A DNA stretch of 64,000 nt from Chitinophagales bacterium (GTDB taxonomy: Bacteria; Bacteroidota; Bacteroidia; Chitinophagales; UBA10324). The first letter of the stretch is position 1. Each line of letters opens with the position of its first letter. Both the position numbers and the translations under genes were made by a program. The notes under the pieces are model-generated. The model made no database searches and was not told where the DNA came from. It saw only the letters and a program-made list of their open reading frames with translations. Below are positions 52,551 through 61,130 of the stretch, piece by piece. The DNA lies in assembly GCA_025057275.1 (NCBI GenBank), contig JANWXQ010000065.1, forward strand, positions 33,607 to 97,606, in the 5' to 3' direction.

Positions 52551-55418
52551 TTATTGTTTAACAAAAGCCTGGGTCAGCTTATAGCCGCCATTTTCCACCA
52601 ACAGGAAATATGCACCCTTTTCCAGAGCTGATGTCGGTATAATGATCTGCCGGAAGCCTTCACCCAGCTCTTCCTCTGTCTGGTACACCATCCGTTCCAA
52701 CAGGTCGAATACCGTGATCCGGGTAGGTTGGGTGCCCCGGGCAGTAAAGGCTACCGTAAGGCGGTCGGTAACGGGATTGGGATAAACCAGCAGTTCGGGA
52801 GTGGGTTGTGCAAGCGGCTGTTCTTCTTCCACTCTTCCCGGAAAAGCCGTACTGCTTTTGTACACCCTCAGGCGATAGCAGTTTTGGGTATCAATATTAA
52901 TTCCGTCGTGAACGATGTGAATGTAATAGGTGCCCTGAGCCAGGTTGTTGAGCACTACGGTATCTGCCGTAGTTCCCGTCTTGGATGAGATCCCAATCTG
53001 AGCACCCTGCTTGTTGAGAATACGCAGATCGTAGTTGACGGTGAGCCTATCCAGAATAAACATGTAGTTGGGTTCTCCGGCTTTAGCTTTCACCTTAAAG
53101 TAATCCTGATCGGAAGGACCATCAATAACAGCGCTCCAGCCGTAAACGTTCATGTTCAAAGCATTGTAACCTTTAAGCTCCGGCGAATTTTTGTTGTAGG
53201 TGTCGTTGGCATCCTCATATTGGTCAAAACAGGTGTTGCCGGTGTGAAAACGATAGAGCAACACATCAGCCGCACCGTTGTTTTTGAACTGGTAAGCATC
53301 AGCGGTAACCGGCATTTCACCACGGGTTTCCACTGCAAGTACGATCTGATTGGTGCCATATACCTGCACGTCATCGCCTTCATCCGGTTTGTTGCCCCCC
53401 AGGTAGCTGCCCCACAGCAGGTTGCCGTTGCTGCTCCACTTGGCAAACATGGCATCGGAGGTGGTGCCGGGTTGTTTTTCCGGCATAAAGCCATTGGGAG
53501 TACCGATGTTATAGGTGCTTTGCGCATCACCGATGAAGTAAATGTTGCCTTCGGCGTCAATGTCCATACCGCGACAGAACTCGGTTTGATCACCGCCATA
53601 ATAAGTGCCCCAGAGGTATTGTCCGGAGTTGGTGAACTTCATCAAAAAAGCATCGTCATTGGGAATGCCGCTGCTGGAGTAACCACCTCCCCAATAATCC
53701 TGATGGGAGCCGGGTGTGGCAATACTGTCAGGACTTTGGGTGTAGCCGCAGACATAGATGTTTCCTGCCTGATCAATAACCACTCCGCGGCCGCGGTCAT
53801 CTTTTTTTCCGCCGATGTAAGTGCCCCAGTAGTAATTGCCATTCACATCCCACTTAGCCAGAAAAGCATCAACCAAACTGCCTTTGGTTTTCTGCCATGG
53901 GCTGTTGATGATAAAATTGGTGGTACTCTCGCAGGTTCCGGCTACGAGGAAGTAATTCTTATCCAGGTCAAAGTTGAGTTCGTGGGCGCGGTCATCGCCA
54001 TCACCACTCCAGTAGGTGACCCAGACCGGCCAGCCATTGGAATCAAACCGACCCAAGACAGCATCGCCATTATTTCCAGCGGTGGTTTGATAGGCACCGG
54101 GTGTAGCGATGCCATTAATGCTGTTGGTCCAGCCCCCGATGATGATGTGGTAATCGTCGGTGATGATGGCATTGCGCCAATGCTCGCGCGATTCGCCACC
54201 GTAGTAGGTGCTCCAGACCAGTTCGCCTTTGGGCTTCCATTTGGAGAGCAGCATATCGCCGCGGGTTTCCAATATTTTGGTTTTGTAGGCGCCCGGTGTA
54301 GCCATGCCGGTATCGGAGTCAGAGCTGCCATAAACGTAGATGTAGTTATCCCGGTCAACAGTGAGGCCGAAGGGGCCATCCTTGCCTTTTTCGCCGAAAT
54401 AGGTGCCCCAGGCAATTTTGCCGTTTTCCTTAAACTTGCAAATGAATATATCTGTTTTATTTTTATAGGTAACATCCCAGGCGCCGGTGGTGGCAATGCC
54501 GGTAGTGCTGTAGGTGCTTCCGGTGAGAATAATCTTGTTGTTTTTGTCCACCACCACTTCCGATTCAAAAATGGTTTCTTCGTTCTCCCCGCCGTAAAAG
54601 GTGGCCCACATCAGGGTGGGATCAATAACCAGGGTCTGCGAACGGTCGTAATCGCCGATCCGGTACATCAGCCGCTGATCCTGCAGCACGTAGGATGAAG
54701 CCACCGGCTGGAGGTTGGCCAGCACGTAGGTATAGGGAGCACCTTCACGCACATAGCCCCGATCGGTGAGCAAATCCAGGGCTCCATCAGACAGCAGATT
54801 GAACCCATTGGCTCCGTGAAATACCATGCGAATGTCGGCCGGATTGCCTCCGGGATAAACGATCCATTCGTAACGCAGCCAGGCCTCATCCTGATCGCTT
54901 TCACCGGCAATAAACAACAGATCAATGTTCGGATAAATGTTGCGGTATAACACGCGATCGTAGCACGGCACATCCAGCACCGGCTCGTTCTTACTCAGGT
55001 GGAGGTAGTAATGAAACACTGTTCCGTTTTCCTGCGATGTAACGATTTCCGGGTTCGGATTGGCTCCTTCCAGCACAACATCAATGCGTCCCACGTTGAT
55101 GATGGCTTCCTGCAAGGCATGAAACCGGTCTTCTTCATACTTGGGGTTCAGGCCATCCTCTGAAAAATCGTACTGGTTGATGATCTGAAACAACTCATAG
55201 CTGAAGCTGTTTTTCTTCAGTTGCAGGTTGAAGTCATCAGCGGAAAACATGTACAGCACGTCGTGGTTTACCTTGCCGTGCTGATCTTTAATCTGTCCCA
55301 GATTCTTGCGAAAGCCTGCGGAGAGCATGGCTTCGCGGAACGACTGCTGGGCGTGAACAGGAAGGGCAAACAACCCTAGGCCCAAAGCCAATATCCCGGA
55401 AAAAACGAACTTATTCAT
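52551..55418 (-). CDS. Secreted SBBP-type beta-propeller-repeat protein with T9SS sorting domain, copy 1
   Basis: The 955-residue protein has a signal peptide ending near PVHAQ. It has a ~250-residue N-terminal domain (DUF7948-like) and then about eight repeats of an SBBP-like propeller motif. Repeats carry TYFGE/TYYGG, GIATPGA(Y/W) and a ~60-residue period, e.g. WGTYFGEKGKDGPFG and WSTYYGGESREHW. A calcium-binding-like pre-peptidase C-type domain (about 735-845) follows, then a T9SS domain starting VYPNPVTDRL. The adjacent gene at 55553 is a full-length paralogue. Function is unknown; adhesion or a surface layer is possible. It has the best-spaced promoter in the window. Confidence 0.85.
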   Translation of the reverse strand: MNKFVFSGILALGLGLFALPVHAQQSFREAMLSAGFRKNLGQIKDQHGKVNHDVLYMFSADDFNLQLKKNSFSYELFQIINQYDFSEDGLNPKYEEDRFHALQEAIINVGRIDVVLEGANPNPEIVTSQENGTVFHYYLHLSKNEPVLDVPCYDRVLYRNIYPNIDLLFIAGESDQDEAWLRYEWIVYPGGNPADIRMVFHGANGFNLLSDGALDLLTDRGYVREGAPYTYVLANLQPVASSYVLQDQRLMYRIGDYDRSQTLVIDPTLMWATFYGGENEETIFESEVVVDKNNKIILTGSTYSTTGIATTGAWDVTYKNKTDIFICKFKENGKIAWGTYFGEKGKDGPFGLTVDRDNYIYVYGSSDSDTGMATPGAYKTKILETRGDMLLSKWKPKGELVWSTYYGGESREHWRNAIITDDYHIIIGGWTNSINGIATPGAYQTTAGNNGDAVLGRFDSNGWPVWVTYWSGDGDDRAHELNFDLDKNYFLVAGTCESTTNFIINSPWQKTKGSLVDAFLAKWDVNGNYYWGTYIGGKKDDRGRGVVIDQAGNIYVCGYTQSPDSIATPGSHQDYWGGGYSSSGIPNDDAFLMKFTNSGQYLWGTYYGGDQTEFCRGMDIDAEGNIYFIGDAQSTYNIGTPNGFMPEKQPGTTSDAMFAKWSSNGNLLWGSYLGGNKPDEGDDVQVYGTNQIVLAVETRGEMPVTADAYQFKNNGAADVLLYRFHTGNTCFDQYEDANDTYNKNSPELKGYNALNMNVYGWSAVIDGPSDQDYFKVKAKAGEPNYMFILDRLTVNYDLRILNKQGAQIGISSKTGTTADTVVLNNLAQGTYYIHIVHDGINIDTQNCYRLRVYKSSTAFPGRVEEEQPLAQPTPELLVYPNPVTDRLTVAFTARGTQPTRITVFDLLERMVYQTEEELGEGFRQIIIPTSALEKGAYFLLVENGGYKLTQAFVKQ

Positions 55419-55513
55419 GCGATGGATTTTTAATTGTTTTACGATGAATTTTTTGTTTTGGTTTTATGATTTTAAATGTCTTTGGCTTAATAAAGCAGCA
55501 GGTTTATCTTTTG

Positions 55514-55546
55514 CAAAGGTATGCCATATTGCCGTGCAGCCGCAAA
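55514..55546 (-). promoter_or_regulatory. Promoter TTTG-N21-TACCTTTG for the propeller-repeat gene
   Basis: On the minus strand a -33 TTTG (55546-55543) is followed, 21 bases later, by an exact -7 TACCTTTG (55521-55514). The leader to the ATG at 55418 is about 95 bases and A/T-rich, unlike most promoters in this window. Confidence 0.6.
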
Positions 55547-55552
55547 AACCTG

Positions 55553-58396
55553 TTAGTCTTTCATGAATTTGTAGAACTGCATTTGCGACGGACCCAACAC
55601 CTGAACCACATAGAGGCCGGAGGGCAAGTGCGCTATGGGAATACGCAGGCTACTTCCCTGCAGATGACCGTCAATGGTGCCCGCATCCATCAAACGACCG
55701 CTCAGGCTGAATAAACCCCAATTCCCCTCTGCAGGAAACTGATCGGCCGGTACTTGTACCCAATCCCTGGCCGGGTTTGGATACAACCAGCCAAGGTTTT
55801 GCAACGAATGGGTACTGGTGTACACAATACCGCCGGGCAGCGCCGTGTCGCTGTACATGATCTGCAGACGATAGCAATTCATCGCATCAAAGAGTGTGTC
55901 GTTGTGAATGATTTGTAAATAAAAATCCAGAACAGGAAGGTTATTGATTGTAAGCGTATCCGGAACCGAACCGCTGTTTCCGGTCTGATGAATCAGATAG
56001 CCAAACGCATCGTAGAGAGCAAGGTCATAATTTACGGTAGCATCACGGACAATAAAACGCAGATGCGGATACGTAGCAGAAGGTTTCACCAGAAACCAAT
56101 CCTGATCCAGGCTGTCCGGGATACAACCGTTCACTCCGTAAATCGTCGTTGAGCCGATCGGGTATGCTGGCGCCGGTGCGGCAGCAAACAACGATTCATT
56201 GGGTTCAAAAGCATCGTAACATGTCTCAAATGGTGAAAACTTATAAACGATGGTTTCGCTGTATCCGCCCTGAAACACGGATTGATGTGTGCCGGGAGTA
56301 ACCAACATGTCTCCCGCAGTCGGTCTTCCAAGAGCATAAATGAATCCCGAAGTATCCACATCCACATCCTCAAACTGCTGGCCTACCGGTCCGCCCCAGT
56401 AAGTGGCCCATTCCGGAAAACCATCAAACCGGAACTTGGCCAGGAAGCCGTCGGCTGCGGTATTTTTAACGGGCTGCATGGCATTTCCATAAGCAATGTT
56501 GGTCGGGCTGTTGGTAGAGCCTACGACATAGAAAAACTTGTTCTTGCGGTCAATATCGGCGCCCCATAGATTTTCCATGGCCACACCGCCATAGAAGGTA
56601 CCCCATAAACGCATCCCTGAGCTATCGAAGCGAACCAGGTAATTGTCTTCGTTTGTGCTTCCGGGGGCTTGCACGGAGCGGTAAGGTTGTAAGCTACCGG
56701 GAGTAGCAATGGCGGAATCGCTGTTGGTAAAGCCAGCCAGAAATACGGTACCGGCAGAATCGGTTTCCAGACCGCGGGTTCGGTCTTCTCCCTGTCCTCC
56801 GTAATAGGTACACCAGAGGCGATGACCACCGGTGTCAAACTTGCACAAAAATGCATCGGCAGTTGAACCTCCGTAAACAGTTTGATGAACACCGGGAGTG
56901 GCTATGCCCTTTTTGCTGGAAGTGGTGCCGGCTGCATAAATATGCCCGAACAAATCCATAGTGATAGCATGAAAACGATCTACCCCGGAGTCGCCCACGT
57001 AGGTGCCCCATACCAGTTGGCCTCCAGGGGTGAATTTGGCCAAAAAGCCATCGTCGTAGTTGTGTTTAACCGTCTGGAATGCGCCCGGCGTGGCTATGCC
57101 GGTATCGCTGTAGGTGGTGCCGGCTATATAGAGATAACCTGCAGCATCGCTGATCATGGAGCGTATGTTTTCACTGCCGGCTCCCCCGTAATAAGTGGAC
57201 CACAACAATGTTCCGTTGGATTGAAACTTCGCGATCAGATTATCGGCAGCCGTCCCGCTGATTGTCGTCTTATGCGCTCCGGCAGTAGCCATGCCGTTGC
57301 TTTCGGTATTGCCGGCGATAAAGAAGTTTTCCAGCGGATCCAGGGCTCCGGCAAAACAATAATCCTTGTCGTTGCCTCCAAAATAGGTAGCCCAGGAAAC
57401 TTTTCCTGACTGATTAAACTTGGCCAGATAATAGTCATATACCCCACCGGCAAAAGTGGTTTGATGCGCTCCTGACGTGGCTATAAATTGCAGGCTTACG
57501 GTATGACCGCAGACAAAGACCTGCTGGTTTTTGGTCGCATAAATTTCGACGGGTTCATCGCCGCCTGCGCCTCCGTAATACGTTCCCCAAACGATGTTGG
57601 GATCAATGAGCAGCATGCCGTCTTTATCGTAATCGGGGCAGGAAAACGTACGTTGCGACCCCTGAAAGGCAAAGGCTCCTCCCGGTAACGGGCGGGCAAA
57701 ATCGGCAAAAAATCGGGGCGCCGATTCGGTGATTTCACCCAAGGGAGTTGAAATACGAAATGCACCATCTGTACGAACTTCAAGAGAGGTGGCTCCACTG
57801 TAGTTCCAGGCAATTAAAGAAGGATCGGCACCCGGGCGCACCACAAATTCGTAGCGGGGCATCCGGTTGCGTTCATCGGGGGCGGAAAAAACCAAATCAA
57901 TGCCCGGATAAACCTGTTCGTACACCAGCATGCCGTAAGCCGGAACAAATTCATAGCGATGGTTACTCACCGGAGCGAGGTAATAATGAAATACCGTTTC
58001 AGCAGGACGCAAGGCCCGTAAGCGACACGAAGCATTCATTCCGGCAAAAACGACATCCACCCGGTGGCTGCGCACGATGAAGGGTTCAGGTTCATCCGCG
58101 CTCTGAGGCTGCATTACTGCTTCATCCCTGCCCAGGAAAGGCCGTTCGATAGACAACAGCTCATAGCTGAACCCGTCAGAGCGAAAGTGCATGCGAAACC
58201 GGTCATCCAAATACAGATAGCGTACCGATGGGTTGGGCTGATTGTGCTGATCGCGCAGTTGCCCGTTGTTTTGAACAAATAGCCGCGCAGCCCCTGAAAA
58301 AGACGCTTTTACACGCTGCGCCTGAATCTGCTGCAGCGCACCAGCACATAACAGATTCAGGAGCGTAAAAACAAAAAAAACCGCTCTGCATCCCAT
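55553..58396 (-). CDS. Secreted SBBP-type beta-propeller-repeat protein with T9SS sorting domain, copy 2
   Basis: The 947-residue protein starts at the ATG at 58396; the open frame begins with a TTG three codons upstream. Its signal peptide ends near QIQAQ. The architecture matches the neighbour at 52551: an N-terminal domain, about eight repeats with TYYGG and GIATPGA or MATAGAH motifs, a pre-peptidase C-type segment (CYDAFEPNESLF...), and a T9SS domain (LYPNPARDWV). It has its own TAGCTTTG box, seven bases after the rluB stop. The pair probably arose by tandem duplication. Confidence 0.85.
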   Translation of the reverse strand: MGCRAVFFVFTLLNLLCAGALQQIQAQRVKASFSGAARLFVQNNGQLRDQHNQPNPSVRYLYLDDRFRMHFRSDGFSYELLSIERPFLGRDEAVMQPQSADEPEPFIVRSHRVDVVFAGMNASCRLRALRPAETVFHYYLAPVSNHRYEFVPAYGMLVYEQVYPGIDLVFSAPDERNRMPRYEFVVRPGADPSLIAWNYSGATSLEVRTDGAFRISTPLGEITESAPRFFADFARPLPGGAFAFQGSQRTFSCPDYDKDGMLLIDPNIVWGTYYGGAGGDEPVEIYATKNQQVFVCGHTVSLQFIATSGAHQTTFAGGVYDYYLAKFNQSGKVSWATYFGGNDKDYCFAGALDPLENFFIAGNTESNGMATAGAHKTTISGTAADNLIAKFQSNGTLLWSTYYGGAGSENIRSMISDAAGYLYIAGTTYSDTGIATPGAFQTVKHNYDDGFLAKFTPGGQLVWGTYVGDSGVDRFHAITMDLFGHIYAAGTTSSKKGIATPGVHQTVYGGSTADAFLCKFDTGGHRLWCTYYGGQGEDRTRGLETDSAGTVFLAGFTNSDSAIATPGSLQPYRSVQAPGSTNEDNYLVRFDSSGMRLWGTFYGGVAMENLWGADIDRKNKFFYVVGSTNSPTNIAYGNAMQPVKNTAADGFLAKFRFDGFPEWATYWGGPVGQQFEDVDVDTSGFIYALGRPTAGDMLVTPGTHQSVFQGGYSETIVYKFSPFETCYDAFEPNESLFAAAPAPAYPIGSTTIYGVNGCIPDSLDQDWFLVKPSATYPHLRFIVRDATVNYDLALYDAFGYLIHQTGNSGSVPDTLTINNLPVLDFYLQIIHNDTLFDAMNCYRLQIMYSDTALPGGIVYTSTHSLQNLGWLYPNPARDWVQVPADQFPAEGNWGLFSLSGRLMDAGTIDGHLQGSSLRIPIAHLPSGLYVVQVLGPSQMQFYKFMKD

Positions 58397-58402
58397 AATC
58401 AG

Positions 58403-58410
58403 CAAAGCTA
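58403..58410 (-). promoter_or_regulatory. -7 box TAGCTTTG for propeller-repeat copy 2
   Basis: An exact TAnnTTTG match on the minus strand, six bases before the ATG at 58396 and directly after the rluB stop codon. It implies separate transcription from rluB and decides the start codon. Confidence 0.5.
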
Positions 58411-58412
58411 AA

Positions 58413-59177
58413 TTATTCGCCCTTAGGCCTTGGCTTGATTCCCATTCGCCTGAGTCGGTTGACTTCTTGGGATGTCAGGTATCGCCAATGTCCCGGCGGC
58501 AGGCGGCGCTTGGTCAGACCGGCAAAGCTGGTTCGGTCTAACTTGATGACCTGATAGCCCAGCTGTTCAAAAATGCGGCGCACCACACGGTTCTTACCCG
58601 AATGCAATTCCAGCCCGACGATGCGGGCATCTCCCGGGTCGGGCAAAGCAACGGCATCTACATGAGCCACACCGTCTTCCAGCGGCACGCCGGCAGCAAT
58701 GGCCTCCAGATGTTCGCGTGAAATGGGTTGATCGAGTGTAGCACGATACACCTTGGTTACCCGGCCCGAAGGATGCAAGAGGCGCTGGGCCAGGTCGCCA
58801 TCGTTGGTGAGTAGGAGCACGCCGGTGGTGTTGCGGTCCAGCCGGCCAACGGGATACAGACGTTCCGGATGGGGCCAGTTCAAAAGATCCATGACGGTGG
58901 GTCGGTCGTTTTCGTCGCGGGTAGTGGTAATGACCCCTTTGGTTTTATTCAGCAAAACATAATATTTTTTTTCTATACGAACAGGCTTGCCCTTGAAGAG
59001 CACCCGATCGCCGTCCTGCACCCGCACGGAAGGCTCCCGCACCGTCCGGCCATTCACTTTGACCCAGCCGGCCTTTACCCAATCGGCGCACTGGCGGCGC
59101 GACCCCAGTCCGCAGTGTGCAAGAAACTTATTGAGCACCATACCCTCCTGATGCACGATGGTTTTCCTCTTAATCAT
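58413..59177 (-). CDS. rluB: 23S rRNA pseudouridine synthase, RluB type
   Basis: The 254-residue protein has an N-terminal S4 RNA-binding domain (about 14-75, LNKFLAHCGLGSRRQCADWV) and a RsuA/RluB/E/F-type catalytic domain. The catalytic Asp is in GRLDRNTTGVLLLTNDGDL. KTKGVITTTRDENDRPTV and SGKNRVVRRIFEQLGY are also typical. RluB modifies 23S rRNA; RluE/F-type specificity cannot be excluded. A TACTTTTG box lies 13 bases before the ATG. It is divergent from the LOG gene, with overlapping promoter regions. Confidence 0.9.
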   Translation of the reverse strand: MIKRKTIVHQEGMVLNKFLAHCGLGSRRQCADWVKAGWVKVNGRTVREPSVRVQDGDRVLFKGKPVRIEKKYYVLLNKTKGVITTTRDENDRPTVMDLLNWPHPERLYPVGRLDRNTTGVLLLTNDGDLAQRLLHPSGRVTKVYRATLDQPISREHLEAIAAGVPLEDGVAHVDAVALPDPGDARIVGLELHSGKNRVVRRIFEQLGYQVIKLDRTSFAGLTKRRLPPGHWRYLTSQEVNRLRRMGIKPRPKGE

Positions 59178-59190
59178 GCTGCTGCAAGAT

Positions 59191-59198
59191 CAAAAGTA
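59191..59198 (-). promoter_or_regulatory. -7 box TACTTTTG for rluB
   Basis: An exact TAnnTTTG match on the minus strand, 13 bases before the rluB ATG, in the short divergent region shared with the LOG gene. Confidence 0.45.
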
Positions 59199-59216
59199 CT
59201 GGCGCATCCGGTTTTG

Positions 59217-59224
59217 TAGCTTCG
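59217..59224 (+). promoter_or_regulatory. -7-like box TAGCTTCG for the LOG gene
   Basis: A one-mismatch variant of TAnnTTTG, eight bases before the ATG at 59233. It favours that start over the frame's earlier ATG at 59158, which lies inside rluB. Confidence 0.4.
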
Positions 59225-59232
59225 TCTTGTTC

Positions 59233-60015
59233 ATGGAAGCTGCACGCGACACCCTTCCGCTTGCGGGAGCCCAAACCGTCAACGAGCACGAACGCCAGTT
59301 TCTGGAAGGTCCCCGGTCGCGATGGGAAGAATTCCGCTTCTTGTTGCGGGTCATGGGTCAGTTCATTAAAGGATTTCAGGCCCTGCATTTTGTGGGCCCA
59401 TGCATCACCGTGTTCGGCTCAGCCCGCTTTCCGGAAGGGCATCCGTACTATGAGTTGGGTCGGCAGGTAGGCAGCATGGTCAGTTCCCTGGGCTTTACGG
59501 TGCTTACCGGCGGCGGGCCTGGCTTGATGGAGGCCGCCAACCGGGGGGCGCGTGAAAGCGGCGGCCGCTCTGTAGGCTGCAATATCAAACTACCAACCGA
59601 GCAACAACCGAATTCGTATTTAGACCGTTGGGTTACCGTTGATCATTTTTTTGTCCGTAAAGTGCTGCTCCTCAAATACTCCTACGCATTTGTCGTACTG
59701 CCCGGAGGATTCGGTACTCTGGACGAACTGTTTGAAACGCTGACGCTGATTCAAACCCGTAAGATCAGCAGCTTTCCCATTGTGGTAATGGGTACCGATT
59801 ATTGGAAAACATTATTGGACTTTATCCATCAATTGGATGAAGCCGGCACGATCAGCAAGCAGGATCTGCACCTGCTTAAGGTGACGGATGATGTGGAAGA
59901 AGCCCGTGCTCACCTGCAACAATTTGCAAAAACGCTTCTGCTCCGGCGCCGGCCCGCCATCCTGCGACCGCTGAGCTTTTTGGGTGAATGGCGCCGCTTG
60001 GCCGGCAAGCATTAA
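59233..60015 (+). CDS. LOG-family Rossmann-fold protein (TIGR00730 type)
   Basis: The 260-residue protein has the LOG/lysine-decarboxylase-like signatures GGGPGLMEAANRGA and PGGFGTLDELFE. Characterised members are nucleoside 5'-monophosphate phosphoribohydrolases (cytokinin activation in plants, AMP-like substrates in bacteria). The start at 59233 is chosen from the promoter box; the longer frame overlaps rluB. It is divergent from rluB and is followed, 13 bases later, by an outer-membrane-type protein. Confidence 0.9.
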   Translation: MEAARDTLPLAGAQTVNEHERQFLEGPRSRWEEFRFLLRVMGQFIKGFQALHFVGPCITVFGSARFPEGHPYYELGRQVGSMVSSLGFTVLTGGGPGLMEAANRGARESGGRSVGCNIKLPTEQQPNSYLDRWVTVDHFFVRKVLLLKYSYAFVVLPGGFGTLDELFETLTLIQTRKISSFPIVVMGTDYWKTLLDFIHQLDEAGTISKQDLHLLKVTDDVEEARAHLQQFAKTLLLRRRPAILRPLSFLGEWRRLAGKH

Positions 60016-60028
60016 TTTTCCTGAAGAT

Positions 60029-61063
60029 ATGACCTTACGGTTGCTGATGCTTGTTCTCTGTTTGCCGCTAGGGGGAGCTGCTCAGCAATGGCGATGGCAT
60101 GTGGCGGCAGGCAATACCTTGTATTTCGGCGATCTGGGTAATGAACGCCATTTTCCGTTTTCTGAAGTGCATCATGGCTTTCTGGCAGGCATGCAATACG
60201 CTTTTGCTGCCGACCGGGGACGCGCTTCCAAATTTGCACTGGAAAGTAACCTGACTTACCTGCGCATCGGCTACGACGAAACCCAACCGCTGCTCTTTGG
60301 CCGGGTCAGTGGCATTGACCTGCGCAACTTTAGGCGAGGCTTAAATTTCCAAAACGACCTGAAGGGAGGCGAAGCCCGGCTGATTTTTACTTTACCTCCC
60401 TTTCGAAACCGCCCCGACTACAAACAACGGCTGGCGCTGTATTTTTTTGCCGGCGCCGCCTTGTTTCACTCCAATCCCAAAGCTGACCTGTTCCGAGGAC
60501 CCATTCACCCGTCCAACCGCTACTATTACTGGAACGATGGTACCCTGCGCGACGGGCCCGAAAGCGAAGGCCATGCCCGCATCGTTAGTCGCGACGGCGT
60601 GCACGAAACCACCCTGCGCGATTGGTACACCGAAGGCCAAAGTCCTTATCGCGTGGGCGGACAAAAACAGATGTACAGCCTCTGGCAAACCGCCTTTCCT
60701 CATGGCGGCGGTTTTCGCCTCTACACCGGTCGGTTCGCTTCCATAGCGTTGGAAATGACCTTCTACGATTTCTTTTTTACCGATTACCTGGATGATGCCA
60801 GTCATCGTTATGCCACGTATGCCGAAATAGAACGCAACTTCGCCGGAGACGAACTGAAGCAAACCCTTGCCCGTTACATCACCGACCCCAGTGGCTGGGG
60901 TTCCGATGGCTTCAACGGACCTGCCAGCAGCCCGAGAGGCAATCCGAAAAAGTTTGACTGGGTGTATTTTATGAACCTGCGCTACAGCGTGACGCTGCAT
61001 CAACCCCATGCGCCTTCTTACCGAGCCAAGACCAAAAAAGCAAAAGGTTGTCCCGGATTCTGA
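60029..61063 (+). CDS. Putative outer-membrane beta-barrel protein
   Basis: The 344-residue form starts at 60029 with a signal peptide ending near GGAAQ; the longer frame has a non-signal N-terminal extension overlapping the LOG gene. It then shows alternating hydrophobic and polar strands with aromatic ends, beginning WHVAAGNTLYFGDLGNE. This resembles PorG/DUF6089-like barrels of Bacteroidota, but is longer. The C-terminus is basic (AKTKKAKG). It lies 13 bases after the LOG gene, so the two may be co-transcribed. A T9SS or surface role is only a suggestion. Confidence 0.6.
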   Translation: MTLRLLMLVLCLPLGGAAQQWRWHVAAGNTLYFGDLGNERHFPFSEVHHGFLAGMQYAFAADRGRASKFALESNLTYLRIGYDETQPLLFGRVSGIDLRNFRRGLNFQNDLKGGEARLIFTLPPFRNRPDYKQRLALYFFAGAALFHSNPKADLFRGPIHPSNRYYYWNDGTLRDGPESEGHARIVSRDGVHETTLRDWYTEGQSPYRVGGQKQMYSLWQTAFPHGGGFRLYTGRFASIALEMTFYDFFFTDYLDDASHRYATYAEIERNFAGDELKQTLARYITDPSGWGSDGFNGPASSPRGNPKKFDWVYFMNLRYSVTLHQPHAPSYRAKTKKAKGCPGF

Positions 61064-61130
61064 TGTCCGGCCAAAAGGTTAGCTGACCGGCAGCAGCGAA
61101 TTGGTTTTCTTTGCCGCATTGGTAACAGAA

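Noticed and set aside
53220..54698. 492-codon plus-strand open frame antisense to propeller-repeat copy 1
   Set aside because: The repeated protein on the minus strand produces a long open antisense frame; the translation is repetitive and has no recognisable domain.
52551..58396. Repeated ~60-residue units as a possible mobile or recombinational repeat
   Set aside because: The units are protein-level propeller repeats that have diverged at the DNA level; no terminal repeats or transposase are present.
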